Assembly (NCBI RefSeq): GCF_003945595.2
Contig: NW_024104672.1
Coordinates: 62,001 to 126,000, forward strand
DNA from: Pipra filicauda
Taxonomy: Eukaryota > Chordata > Aves > Passeriformes > Pipridae
Length of the DNA stretch: 64,000 nt
Reading direction: 5' to 3'
Shown here: piece after piece, positions 46,411-64,000 of the stretch
Numbering within the stretch: position 1 is the first letter of the stretch
Layout of the letters: each line of letters opens with the position of its first letter
Made by a program: the position numbers and the translations under genes
Notes under the pieces: model-generated
Database searches by the model: none
The model's input: the letters and a program-made list of their open reading frames with translations, nothing else
What the model was told of the DNA's origin: nothing

Positions 46411-49400
46411 ATTTTTTTTTCATTTGAAATTCAAATGTTGGGCTTAATCCATTCTGCACAACTTCCCAGAATGTTCCAGCAGGAATCGTGCTCATGGACA
46501 CATGCATTTTTAAACAAGCAAACAAGTTGCTTAAGCAGTTTCAACTTTGTATTTGCCATGCTGCCATTAATGCTTCTGCTAAATACTCTCTCCAGTGTGC
46601 CTTTATCTATAAATTTACCTTTTAGGACATGGCGGTGCAGTCAGCAGCATCCATCAGTTTTGTAAGATCAGTCACTTTATATGTTTTGGGTTTATTTTAT
46701 GTTTAAAGTCAGTGCCAAAGGCTAGGAGGTTGTTCTTTCAAGGAATTAAAATTCAGACATCTTTTTATGAAAAATAAAAAAAAAAAAAAAACCAAACCAA
46801 AAAAACAACCAAACAAAAAAACCGAAACCCAACCAACCAAACCAAAAAAACCAACCAAATAAAAACCCCAAAACAAAAACCCAAACCAAACCCTAAAACT
46901 AAAGGTCGATTCTCTAGTAAAACAAGTACAAGAATCAGGTTTTTCTTGTTCAGGTCTTCTCTCCCTCTGTCAGATACATCACATATAAGTAGTGTTCAGG
47001 CATCTGTTTTGTGCTGACAGCTGTTTGCTTATAGGGTATCAATTTTGCTTTTCTTGGTCTCTGTGGGCAAACAGAAGTGTGCACACATACAAGGAACTTA
47101 ACAGTGTGTGAACTTAACAGAGAGAGAGTGAGTGGGTGCATGTGTTCTCTGTGCTGGATGCACACTTTCCTTAAATATTCTGATGGTCTTGAAATAATTG
47201 AGTTTAGGCAAATGTCCTGTTTCTGCTTTTAGCCTTAAGTGAAATTAGTTTTCCCCCCCAGTATACTGCTAATGGGCAGTAGTCAGATGGAGCTTTGGGA
47301 TGGTGGTAATAAAATGACATTTAGTGTAGTCTTCTGCCATTTATTTGAGGTTTGAGAGAGGTAAACATTCCTCTAGAAGAAGGAAAATGGGATAGAGAGG
47401 TGAATTCGTTTCTTAATATCAGTTATTGCTTATCATTGATCCTATCTAGAATATTAATCCCATATTTCTGCAGCAAAGAAAAACCCGTTTCACGTTCCTT
47501 TTATATCCTGAACTCCCCAAGGCAAAGGAGAGAAATAAAAAGTTTAGAATTAAATTTTAAAAAGGAGGCAGCAAAGGCAAATAATTCTTGCACAGGCTAT
47601 GAATCAAGTGCAGATGAGCTGCAAATCTGTAGTTTGTCTCTGTATGGAAGCACTTCTCCCTGTGGGTGGATGGGTGAGTTATTACAGAACTTATATTAGG
47701 AACCTGTTTCTAGAAAATGTTATTTATTGCAATTGCTATTGTATTGTAACTGGAACTGTTTCCGAGCTGAAATTGCTACATTTATGTAACTAATAAATTT
47801 TTGTCTTTCCTTTTAGGAACTTGTCAGGTACTCTTTTAGGCATGGTGTACTGTATTGGACTCAACACTCAGGTCAGGCTAATAGACATACATTGTATACC
47901 ATAGCTTATGTCTGTACTCAAACACAAAAGCAGTGCAATAGCTGATCCCTTCCTTTCCTACTGACAGAAGCATCTTCTTCGACAGAGGTGACATAATTCA
48001 GTACATCAGAGAGCAGGAAAAAAATAATTTACTGCAGTTCACAGTAGGTTTTCCTGTGGTGCTTGTCCTTACTTGGTTTAATTGGCTGTGTGTAAATAAT
48101 CACCAGCTGTCATACCGAGTGTGGTAATTTCACAAGTTTTGTGGCTTACTCTATAACAAATCCAGTATCTGAGAGCGTTTGTCAGTACAATGGCTGCTTT
48201 GCAGTAATCAGTGTGCAATATAAACCAAAATACTGTGTTAGATAGAGGCAGGTTTTGCTGCCTGTTTCTGAACTTCAAAAGAAAAAGTGCTTGCCATCAG
48301 TGTGTGTGAAGTTTGTGCTAATTTGTGATAATAAAAGGTACTATGAGATACAAGTGTCTTTCTATAAGGAAAAATCATACCCCATAAAAGCTACACTTTT
48401 AAGTGTATTTGGATACATAGTGCCGCAGTCTACATGGCACCTCATACATTCATACTGGACTCCTGCAAGGGCATACTGGCTGCTGAATGAGCTGATGAGA
48501 TACATAAATGTCCCGTACTGAGGAATGCAATCTGCCCCTTTGTTATTGCACTGTACATTTGGTAACAGCAGTAGCCTGCCCCCATCCCTTTGAGTAGCCT
48601 GGTGCAACAGAATATCATCAGCAGTGATTCCTAAACAACTTCAGCCAGTTGTGCAAAGTAGCTTGAGCACTCACTGATAAAAGTGAATATGCCACCAACT
48701 TCTTGTGGTTGTTCCTGGAAGGTCCTAAGCAGGGAGTCTTAACACAGAAGAACTTTAAACAAGTCCTAAAATGTAACACAGTGCTTCTGAACACACTACC
48801 TTAATCTTCTTCTTTAAGTTAGCTAAGTTGTTAATATCTAGCAGAACAGGTAAGCACAGCTTCTGGAGAGTTTATAACACAGAGAAGACAGGCAGCGGGG
48901 GTGGGGTGGGGGTGTCAAACAACAGCTATTTAAAGAATAACGTAAGAAAATAAAATGGAAATTGGCCATGACTAAATCAGGTTGGAAATTAAGACAGTTT
49001 CTGAGGCTTGAAAACTGTATTAACTAAATGAAAATAAAAGAGCTTCTAAAACTCTATTTTAAGTCTTAATAAATGAGGTAAAGAATTATGCAATTATTCA
49101 CATCATGAAAGCAGGGAAGACACTGATATACAAAACCTCTGTCTTGTGATAAAATGTTTGATTCAGCATAAAAGACTTGCATACAAAATGACTGACAGCA
49201 TATTACTATGTCAAAGTAGTCTCACCTATTTGATTTAGATTCAAGAGACTCTAATTGGGGGTACACGTTATGGATGTGGATGCAAAGAAGTGTCATCTTT
49301 TCCAGTGATAAAGCTGGCAGAACAAAATATTCTGTGGAAGTCTGAGAGACTAACCTTTATGTGGCTGCTGTCAGATTGTCAATTCAACATTGAATGAAGT

Positions 49401-51986
49401 GAAGTAAGTCACAAAATCCAGTACTTTCACAGAAGTTATTTATTAACTAAAAACATTTTTAATCACAGTTTTAATATCCAGAAATTGCTAAACTATCACA
49501 AGTGCAATCGACATAACTAAGGTGTGAGAATTCAAGTAAGTCTTTTGTTGAAGAATCACAGTTTTTGTTATGAAGACAACTTTGATTATTCTGTGCTTAA
49601 CTGATGTAGACCTTACTGACACAAGGATACTATGCTGGAATCCAACCACAATCCAATCTAGACAAAGGTATTTTTAAAGTTTATTACATACCTTATCTTT
49701 ATTTATGGTTTGTGCTTGCTATCAGGCATAGTAAAAGGTATTATTTGCTAGGAAAAAAGGTAAACATTTACTCATTAAAAGTGCTCTTCTCAGAAAAGAC
49801 ATTAAGATTTCAAATGTATCAACGCATCAGATCAGTAATTTTGCAGTGAAGAGAGCAGGGGGTTAAAGAATTTATCCTCCAACTGCACTGTCCCAGGAAG
49901 TACACTCACATTCAAGACTTCACTGTCATACAGCTGTAAATGAGATGATTAATTTTGACCTTATACTGCAATCCACAGGCAGACATAATTTATGTCAGCA
50001 TTCAGTGGCAGATATTCTACCCGTGTACAACAGCTGTACCTGTGCCTGCATCACTGTGTTGTGGTACCCAGGCACCAAGTTATGACCTTCTTCTACCTAG
50101 TTACCCTCTCAGTTAGAAATAAACACACATTGGCAGCCAAGGCTGGCAAACAGTTTCCTCTTCCACAACATTGTATTCCCCAAATTCAGGCAGGATATGT
50201 GCGCAATAGTGTAAGGTTAGAAGCTGGATATAAGAAAGTTTCTTGCAACTAGTGTAGAAATAGGCCATCCTTTTTTTGTACTTGGCAACAAGCACAGGTA
50301 ACAGTACTAAGTCCTCACTACCATAAATGTGTTGGGAATTACTGGAAGGGCCGTAAGTGTCCTTTAACTGCCCTTTGCTTGGCACGATGCACACACACTA
50401 CTGACAGGTAATGTGCTCCAGACCCATCTGGTCTCAAGTGTTACACAAATATAACCATAAAAAATATTTAAAAATAAGAAGTAGCAGTCAATGCTACTTT
50501 ATGTGCGCTTTAAAAAAAAAACAAACCAAAACCGTGAACAAAACCTTTTGGCTTCCTTCCCCAGGGCTTGTGTTACCTTTGCTTGATGGGATAAAATATC
50601 TTAAAATATCCCATTTCATGGGGTACATTCATTAGTTTACAGGAAGAAGACCTCCATTGCAGTCTTTTATTTATTTTTAATAATGAACACAAGAAACAAA
50701 ATTTATTCCACTTAGCCTCTGCAGTGCTGATTTTTAAAAGTGCTTTGTTTGACTGCCATTAAAATAATGTTTAAACAACACTGTTTATTTCATATTAAGG
50801 AAGCTTTGCATCATCTTTCGAAGATGACAGAATAGTGAGGTGATGTGTCAAAGTCTCATCTCTAATCACTACTATTTAAATCTTTATTAGGTCATACAGT
50901 TAGCCATGTTCAAAGGTTTTTAAGTCTTCCTCCCTAATGGACATTCACCTGCATAACCAAAAATGCAGTTCAAGGCACAAAGCCCAGAGGGATGGAACCA
51001 TTTATCTGCTCGTATTCTTTGGAGGTGGAGTAATGTTCCTTTAGACACTGCGTGACTTCTACTCAAGGAGAGTCATGGTCTTTTCATGGAAGGGAGGGAG
51101 TTTTATCTATATCATCATGTCACCACTTGTGCTTTCTTCACACAGCCCTTATATTGTCCCCTTACAATTCTGCAAGTTATTCCTGTAAGTATCCCATCTT
51201 CCTCCTGCTACTCACTAAGCCAGCAATTCTTTGTCCTGGACTGTCCCGTTCCTAGGACTGGAACTAAGAGCTGGGGCTAAGACACATCAAACAAGAGCCA
51301 TATTTGATCCTAGGCGTGCAAGCTGTTAGGCATAAATCACAGCTCTTTGCTCAGAGACCAAAAGCTGAATAGGGCTTCTGCAGTCAGCATTTACAGCACT
51401 GAAAAAGCTGTCTGTTTGCCTACGTGGATGCCTAGCTGTAGCTAAAAGCAGTTCTTCACGTTTGGTAACCATCAGATTCACCCATAATTAAAAAAAAAAA
51501 AAAGACACACTTGCTTCTAAAGGATGTCATATAAGCACGTTAGAAAATGTGAGTATTTACACAAAATTTTAAAGGGAGACCGCCATCCCAAAGCCTCCCA
51601 CATCCACACTGAAACACGAAAGGTACTAGAAAATGGTGGTCTAGTTTCCCCTTGACATAGGTTATAGTCTATTTTCATTATGCACCAGCCTCCAAGTTCT
51701 CCCAGTTACACAGAGATAATCCAAGAATAATAAATGTGCATCCCTACTCTTTTTTAAAAAGGATGGACATTTTGATCACATTGCTGAAAAACTGAAGGTA
51801 TAAACAAAGACCACGTAAAAACATATGGCAGCACAGAATACTGTAAATATCTTTACACACACAGAACGGGGTTACTTAGTTTTAAAGAAGGTAGAAGTTG
51901 CATTCATACTTATTTCTGCTTCAAGAAGCTTATTAAAACTAGAGCACTCTTTTCCAAGCTGTTGGGATTGTGCTTTTTGAAGATTT
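46411..51986. other. Convergent 3' region between KIAA0319 and ALDH5A1
   Basis: No coding exon is recognised. It holds the A/C-rich tract at 46770-46902 and, at its right side, the ALDH5A1 3' UTR of unknown length. Minus-strand AATAAA signals occur at 50666-50675 (two overlapping), 49680-49685, 49439-49444 and 47340-47345, any of which could end ALDH5A1. The remainder is AT-rich unique sequence. Confidence 0.6.
46770..46902. repeat. A/C-rich low-complexity tract
   Basis: About 130 bp of irregular AAACC / AACCAA units with A-runs, strand-complementary in type to the T/G-rich tracts in KIAA0319 introns. Confidence 0.85.
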
Positions 51987-59670
<7,684 letters not shown>

Positions 59671-59934
59671 GGCCGCGCTCGGCGACAGGCAGCGGGGCCC
59701 CGGCACGGCCCGCCCGCGCCGCCCCGGAGGAGGAGCCGCGCAGGGCCCGGGCACGAAGCAGCGTCTCGGCAGGGAACGGCGGCGGTCCCGGCTGGGGAGC
59801 TTTGTCGTCCCTGGCAGGGATTGGAGCGTACGGGGTTGGGGGGGGGGAATTGGCTTCTGCTTCCATAAGTCCCGTTACTCCTGCACCATCGAGACGCCCC
59901 TTCCCAGAGGGAGAGGGGAGGGTTATAATTATAA

Positions 59935-60300
59935 GATTATGGAATGTCCTGAGTTGGAGGGGACCCACGAGATCATCAAAGTCCGACTCTTGGCTTTGAG
60001 GACACCCCACGAGTCACAGCATGTGCCTGAGAGTGTTGTCCAAACCCTTCTTGAACTCAGTCAGGCTTAGTGCTGTGACCACTTCCCTGGGGAGCCTGTT
60101 CCACTGCCCGACCACCCTCTGGGTGAAGAACCTCTTTCTAATATCCAGCCTAAACCTCCCCTGAGCCAGCTTCATGCCGTTCCCTCAGGTCACTAGAGAG
60201 ATCAGTGCCTGTCCCCACGCTTCCCCTTGTGAGGAGGTTGTAGGCTGCTATGAGGTCTCCTCTCAGTCTCCTCTCCTCCAGGCTGACTTGAGCTTGATGG
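59935..60300 (-). repeat. Low-divergence CR1 LINE copy between the ALDH5A1 and GPLD1 starts
   Basis: The plus strand reads as the complement of a CR1 3' end: GATTATGGAATGTCCTGAG, 'cgagatcatcaaagtccgac', 'catgtgcctgagagtgttgt', 'ttgaactcagtcaggcttag', 'tgaccacttccctggggagc' and 'ctctgggtgaagaacctctt'. It follows the consensus I remember more closely than the other copies, so it is probably younger. It is 5' truncated. Confidence 0.9.
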
Positions 60301-60757
60301 CTTGGCTGTGGGAGCACCAGCCCGTGGGGGCCTGTGGGCACACTGGCCAGTGACTCTAGTTTCTGACCACCGGGTCCCATGACAGCTGTGGTCAGTCCAT
60401 GTGAAGCCCCTGCCTGGTGCCACCATCTCACTGGGAACCAATGTGGCTGTGCCCGCAGGCTGAGCAGTGTCAGGAGCTACTGTCTTTTTATTAATACTGC
60501 TTTGACAATTGGCTTTGATTTTTTTTTTTGTGAAATGTGATGTAGCTGTTGTAAGGCAAGTGCAGCATGAGCTGGGCAAACAGTGGTAGGATGCTCTTTG
60601 CTTTGCTATTGTATAGAGAAATCTCACTGCTGCTGTGCAGTGATGGCATGTACACTGCTCAAACCCCAGAGATATGACAGAATTCAAGAGGGGAGAACAC
60701 CCATAGATCATTTCTTTTTTTATAGATTACTTTATTTGAGGTAAAAAAAAGCATTGG
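60301..60757. other. Region upstream of GPLD1
   Basis: No gene is seen. The left third (60301-60470) is GC-richer; the right part has T-runs. It may hold GPLD1 regulatory sites, but no specific one is supported. Confidence 0.5.
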
Positions 60758-60764
60758 TATAAAA
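60758..60764 (+). promoter_or_regulatory. GPLD1: TATA-like box, candidate GPLD1 promoter
   Basis: TATAAAA lies 146 bases before the GPLD1 ATG, which would place transcription start near 60790 and give a 5' UTR of about 115 bases. There is no CpG island here, which fits a tissue-restricted (mainly liver) gene. Inferred from spacing only. Confidence 0.45.
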
Positions 60765-60903
60765 TAGCCTTTCAAATATGGCAATTGTTTACTTGCTGTG
60801 TCAGCAGTATGTATGAAAGAAAAGACATGCTCCGTAACCTACATTGCAAAGGTCACAGCGCTACTGCTCCAGGCTTCTGAAAACCACAGTTTGAGCCAGC
60901 ATC

Positions 60904-61000
60904 ATGGCTGGTCTGAAGATTTGGTCTGTTTTCCTGATTATACTGTACCATTTCTGTCAAAGATGCATCCCATGTGGAATTTCAACACATATTGAAATAG
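60904..61000 (+). CDS. GPLD1: GPLD1 coding exon 1 (signal peptide; partial gene)
   Basis: GPLD1 is a secreted phosphatidylinositol-glycan-specific phospholipase D that cleaves GPI anchors. The exon runs from ATG 60904 to AAATAG|GTAAGA, phase 1. It encodes MAGLKIWSVFLIILYHFCQ, a signal peptide, then the mature start PCGISTHIEI (human PCGLSTHVEI). An in-frame TGA at 60892-60894 fixes this as the first ATG. Confidence 0.93.
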
Positions 61001-63811
61001 GTAAGACATGTTCAGAATGAATTTTCTTGTGTTTTGAGTTGCTTGTAAAGATAAGTAAATTCAAGTTCAGCTGGAAAGCAAAGAGAGGAAATAATATTAG
61101 AGCAGCGAGCAGTCTACATCATTAAAAAAAATCTGAATAACACACAGGATAGATGAGTAGTTTGATTTTGGAGTTTGAAACTTTACTGTTTTTATAAGCA
61201 AAATGGTTGAATTGATGTGAGTATTTTTCCATCTTCTAAAGCACCAGCATTATGTAACTGGAATGTTTTTGTCTGTGAGTCTTACGCAGACAGAGTTTGG
61301 TTTGGAGAAAGAAGAGGAATACTTTAGACAATTCATGGGATTGTTATATTTAAACTAAAGGATAACACAAGTCATTCATGGTAGATCTGTTTTCAAATCA
61401 CTATGTATTAAAATAAAATGCATAAAATAGTAAAATGCTGTAATGTGTTTGTATCATAATGAAAATTTTGTTCTCTGTCTCTTCCTGGTAGGTTGCTCTC
61501 TGTAGCCTGAACAGCCTAGATTTGTAGAGAATGAAGGAGAGAACTGAGTGAACATGAAAATGGAGAATATTTCTGGTTTTAATTTCTTGTTTGCCTATGT
61601 TATTTTTAAAATCTGGCTTCTGCTGTAGTTATTGCAAGTACAGACACGAGTAGTCTGAGGTTATTTTGAAACATTTACTCATAATAATTGACAGTTTTAA
61701 TTGTTTGTTCTTCTGGTTTAGTTTCTAAATCTATTGCTCAAACAGACGGTAAAACGTAGGATGTTGCCTCTATTCAGGTGATCTTCTCAGACTTTAATAC
61801 TGAATGCATGCAACTTTGAACAAGTTAAAGGCTGGCATTCGAGACTGAGAGTATGTTCCCTTACTGAGTGTTGTTCCCTCAGTCAGTATCCTGGAACCAT
61901 TTGCTTTGCCTGAGGGTGTGTCAAGAAACCCATAGTAATCAATAGGAGAAGTTATATGCCTGAGGTTAGGCAAGTGCATACATCTTTGCCAGCTCGAGGC
62001 TCTAATTACTGAGTATGAGCTTCTGAAGACTTGAAATAACAGATTTGCTAGAATGGAGTGTATTTGCAAAAAGATCTACTAAGAGAAATGAGCTTACAGA
62101 TCTGTCCCCAAGCAGTCATTTTTTTCTAAACCAGGAAACATATAGCAGAAAACCTGTGTTTACATAATTTAAAGATCTTGGTTGTCTGAGGAGTATTGTG
62201 TACACTGAACTATTGGGGTCTATTGTTTAATTTAAACCATTTGTTTAAAAATGACATTAAACTATGATCAGCTCTTCTGCTGCTAAAGTGAGTGCTTTTA
62301 TTGTGCACATAAAAGTCTATGATGATTAGATGAAAGTATTCCTGAAACGCAAACACTGAGTATTCCAGGAAAAAAAAACGCCCAACAAAACAAAAAACAA
62401 ACAAAACACCAAACAACAAATTGCAGAAAGAAAGTCCTCTGACTCAAAACCAGCACCAAAGTCTACCCTGGACAGTTTTCTGAAAGTGCTTTTAAAATGG
62501 TGAAAAGCTCTGCCTGTTCAGAATGTTAATCGTGTTCAGTGTGCTCCGCAGAGCTGTGCTGTGTCCTACTTGCCACAGACTTCTTGCTGAAGGCAGGTCT
62601 GAGTGGGGAGGCTTTTTCACCCAGGGACTTCTGTCAGACTTGTGGGGCTCTGTGGAACTATGGAGACACGTCACAAAATTCCGTGTAAAAGTGGAGTTGT
62701 GGGACCTGGGCCCACTTGAGTAATGAGAAAAGTGAAAGGAAGATGGAAGGCACAAAAAGCAAACTGGCAAACTGAGACTCTCCCACACTGGAAACAGAGA
62801 TGTGTGTTGAAATGTCTGAACCATAATATTATAGATGATTTATTTATTATTATTATTAGTGGTAGCAGTAGGAGTAATATGTTGCTGTTGTTCCTATTTT
62901 GGTCCAAGACTGGTCCTTAAGGTATCTCAACATATTTGAATAAAGGGTTGTTTAGATCAGTGGGTGATCTAAATTCAAAATGAAAGATCACTCAAACCCA
63001 TGCAGTTTGTCTATATCGTATTCCAGAACACTAGTGGTGGGATATTTTTGTTGCGTTTTGTTTTGGTTTTTGTGATGTGATTTATTTGATAAGGAACAAA
63101 TTAAATTTAGTCTTACTTTATAAATATTTTTAATGACAATGTTGGGTATTTTTAGAATAGTATTAATGGATCATTCCTAACACTAATTAATAGGAGACTT
63201 TATTAAAGGAAAGTAGTGTCAATTTTTTTCATTCTCTCGTTACACTTAATAAAGATTTTGACAGTAAGAATGCCTGCCTATTCAGTGAATAAACAGTGTT
63301 ATTTACCTTGCTGACTTTGGATTTTTGTTGCTTTTCATACATGTTAAAAATTAATCAAACTGTTAAACATCCACCTTGATTCCCAAGGTACCTTTTTCAA
63401 AGTTAAGGGCAACAGTGAAACATAAGTACAGCTACAGCTTTATGGTCCATGCTCTGTATGTGCTGGCTGTGATCCTTTCAGTTCACTGCTGTAGCTCAGT
63501 TCTGGACATGGGGAATTCACTTCCCTGTGATTTTAACTTAGTTGGTCAGCTTGGGACCTGGGGATTAGACAGACTGATGAGACCTCAAGTGCCTAAGTCT
63601 GCCACAGAAGCAGCACTTCCTCATTAGCTCCCTAGGTGAGAAAACACACCCTCTCACAGGTACATAATTCTGTGAGAAATCATGTTTCATGCATGTGCCA
63701 CTTGGTTTAGATATGAAAATGTGGTGTATTCTGGTTTTGCTAATGCTTCTAACAAAACACGGACGTGGACACAATACCTATAAATCAATACTTCAATATG
63801 TTGTTTTTCAG
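61001..63811 (+). other. GPLD1: GPLD1 intron 1
   Basis: A 2.8-kb intron. An A/C-rich low-complexity patch lies at 62369-62419. No other element or exon is recognised. Confidence 0.75.
62369..62419. repeat. A/C-rich low-complexity patch
   Basis: A-runs interspersed with C (AAAACAAACAAAACACC type) over about 50 bases, similar to the tract at 46770-46902 but shorter. Confidence 0.75.
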
Positions 63812-63867
63812 CACATAGAGCTCTGGAATTTTTCATTAAGAATGAAGGGAGTGTTAATTATAGACAG
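63812..63867 (+). CDS. GPLD1: GPLD1 coding exon 2 (partial gene continues right)
   Basis: A 56-nt exon, acceptor GTTTTTCAG|CACATA and donor AGACAG|GTACGA. It encodes HRALEFFIKNEGSVNYRQ (human HRALEFLQLHNGRVNYRE), the start of the zinc-dependent phospholipase-like domain. Phases 1 in and 0 out fit. Catalytic His residues and the beta-propeller lie beyond the window. Confidence 0.95.
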
Positions 63868-64000
63868 GTACGAAGCACATTATTGCTTAACTATGTACAG
63901 CTTTCTTCTCAATGTTTTTCTGTCCATCTTCTTGCCTTTTGTTATTATTCTCAGTAATATGTGTGTCAACATTGTGCCAAGACTGTATTTTTTTCTGTTG
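63868..64000 (+). other. GPLD1: Start of GPLD1 intron 2
   Basis: The last 133 bases follow the exon 2 donor and show no further exon. Confidence 0.7.

Overview
The window is a vertebrate nuclear genome segment, almost certainly from a bird and probably a passerine. It has large GT-AG introns, several CR1 LINE fragments (the dominant avian LINE), and long terminal repeats with the layout of common passerine ERV families. Three orthologues of the human 6p22 dyslexia / SSADH block are present: KIAA0319 (+), ALDH5A1 (-) and the first two coding exons of GPLD1 (+). Gene identity comes from residue-by-residue agreement of spliced exons with the known proteins as I remember them. No database search was run.

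Layout. Positions 1-30 are a CR1 tail. KIAA0319 runs from an ATG at 2767 (exon start 2658) to a stop at 44261-44263. Its 20 coding exons have compatible splice phases throughout and encode 1078 residues: signal peptide, MANSC domain, Ser/Thr-rich region, PKD-repeat ectodomain, Cys-rich juxtamembrane segment, one membrane span and a cytosolic tail with a YTIL endocytosis motif. Its introns hold a nested LTR-in-LTR pair (4717-6685), CR1 fragments, a solo LTR (29743-30998), a degenerate three-unit repeat (about 18.15-18.52 kb) and two long T/G-rich tracts.

KIAA0319 and ALDH5A1 converge. The 46.4-52.0 kb interval holds their 3' ends and an A/C-rich tract. ALDH5A1 has 10 coding exons between 59670 and 51987, giving a complete 517-residue mitochondrial succinate-semialdehyde dehydrogenase with all key residues. 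Its first two exons lie in a CpG island. GPLD1 starts head-to-head about 1.2 kb away (ATG 60904, TATA-like box 60758) and runs off the right edge. A low-divergence CR1 copy sits between the two promoters.

Functionally, ALDH5A1 completes GABA catabolism in mitochondria, KIAA0319 is a neuronal type I membrane glycoprotein, and GPLD1 is a secreted GPI-specific phospholipase D. They are neighbours by conserved synteny, not members of one pathway. I found no undescribed gene system. The most useful non-genic observations are the nested LTRs with intact target-site duplications, a duplicated CTCF-like motif inside the inner LTR, a NAGNAG acceptor in KIAA0319, alternative ATGs plus a uORF at its start, and a strong 17-bp hairpin near 1.55 kb.
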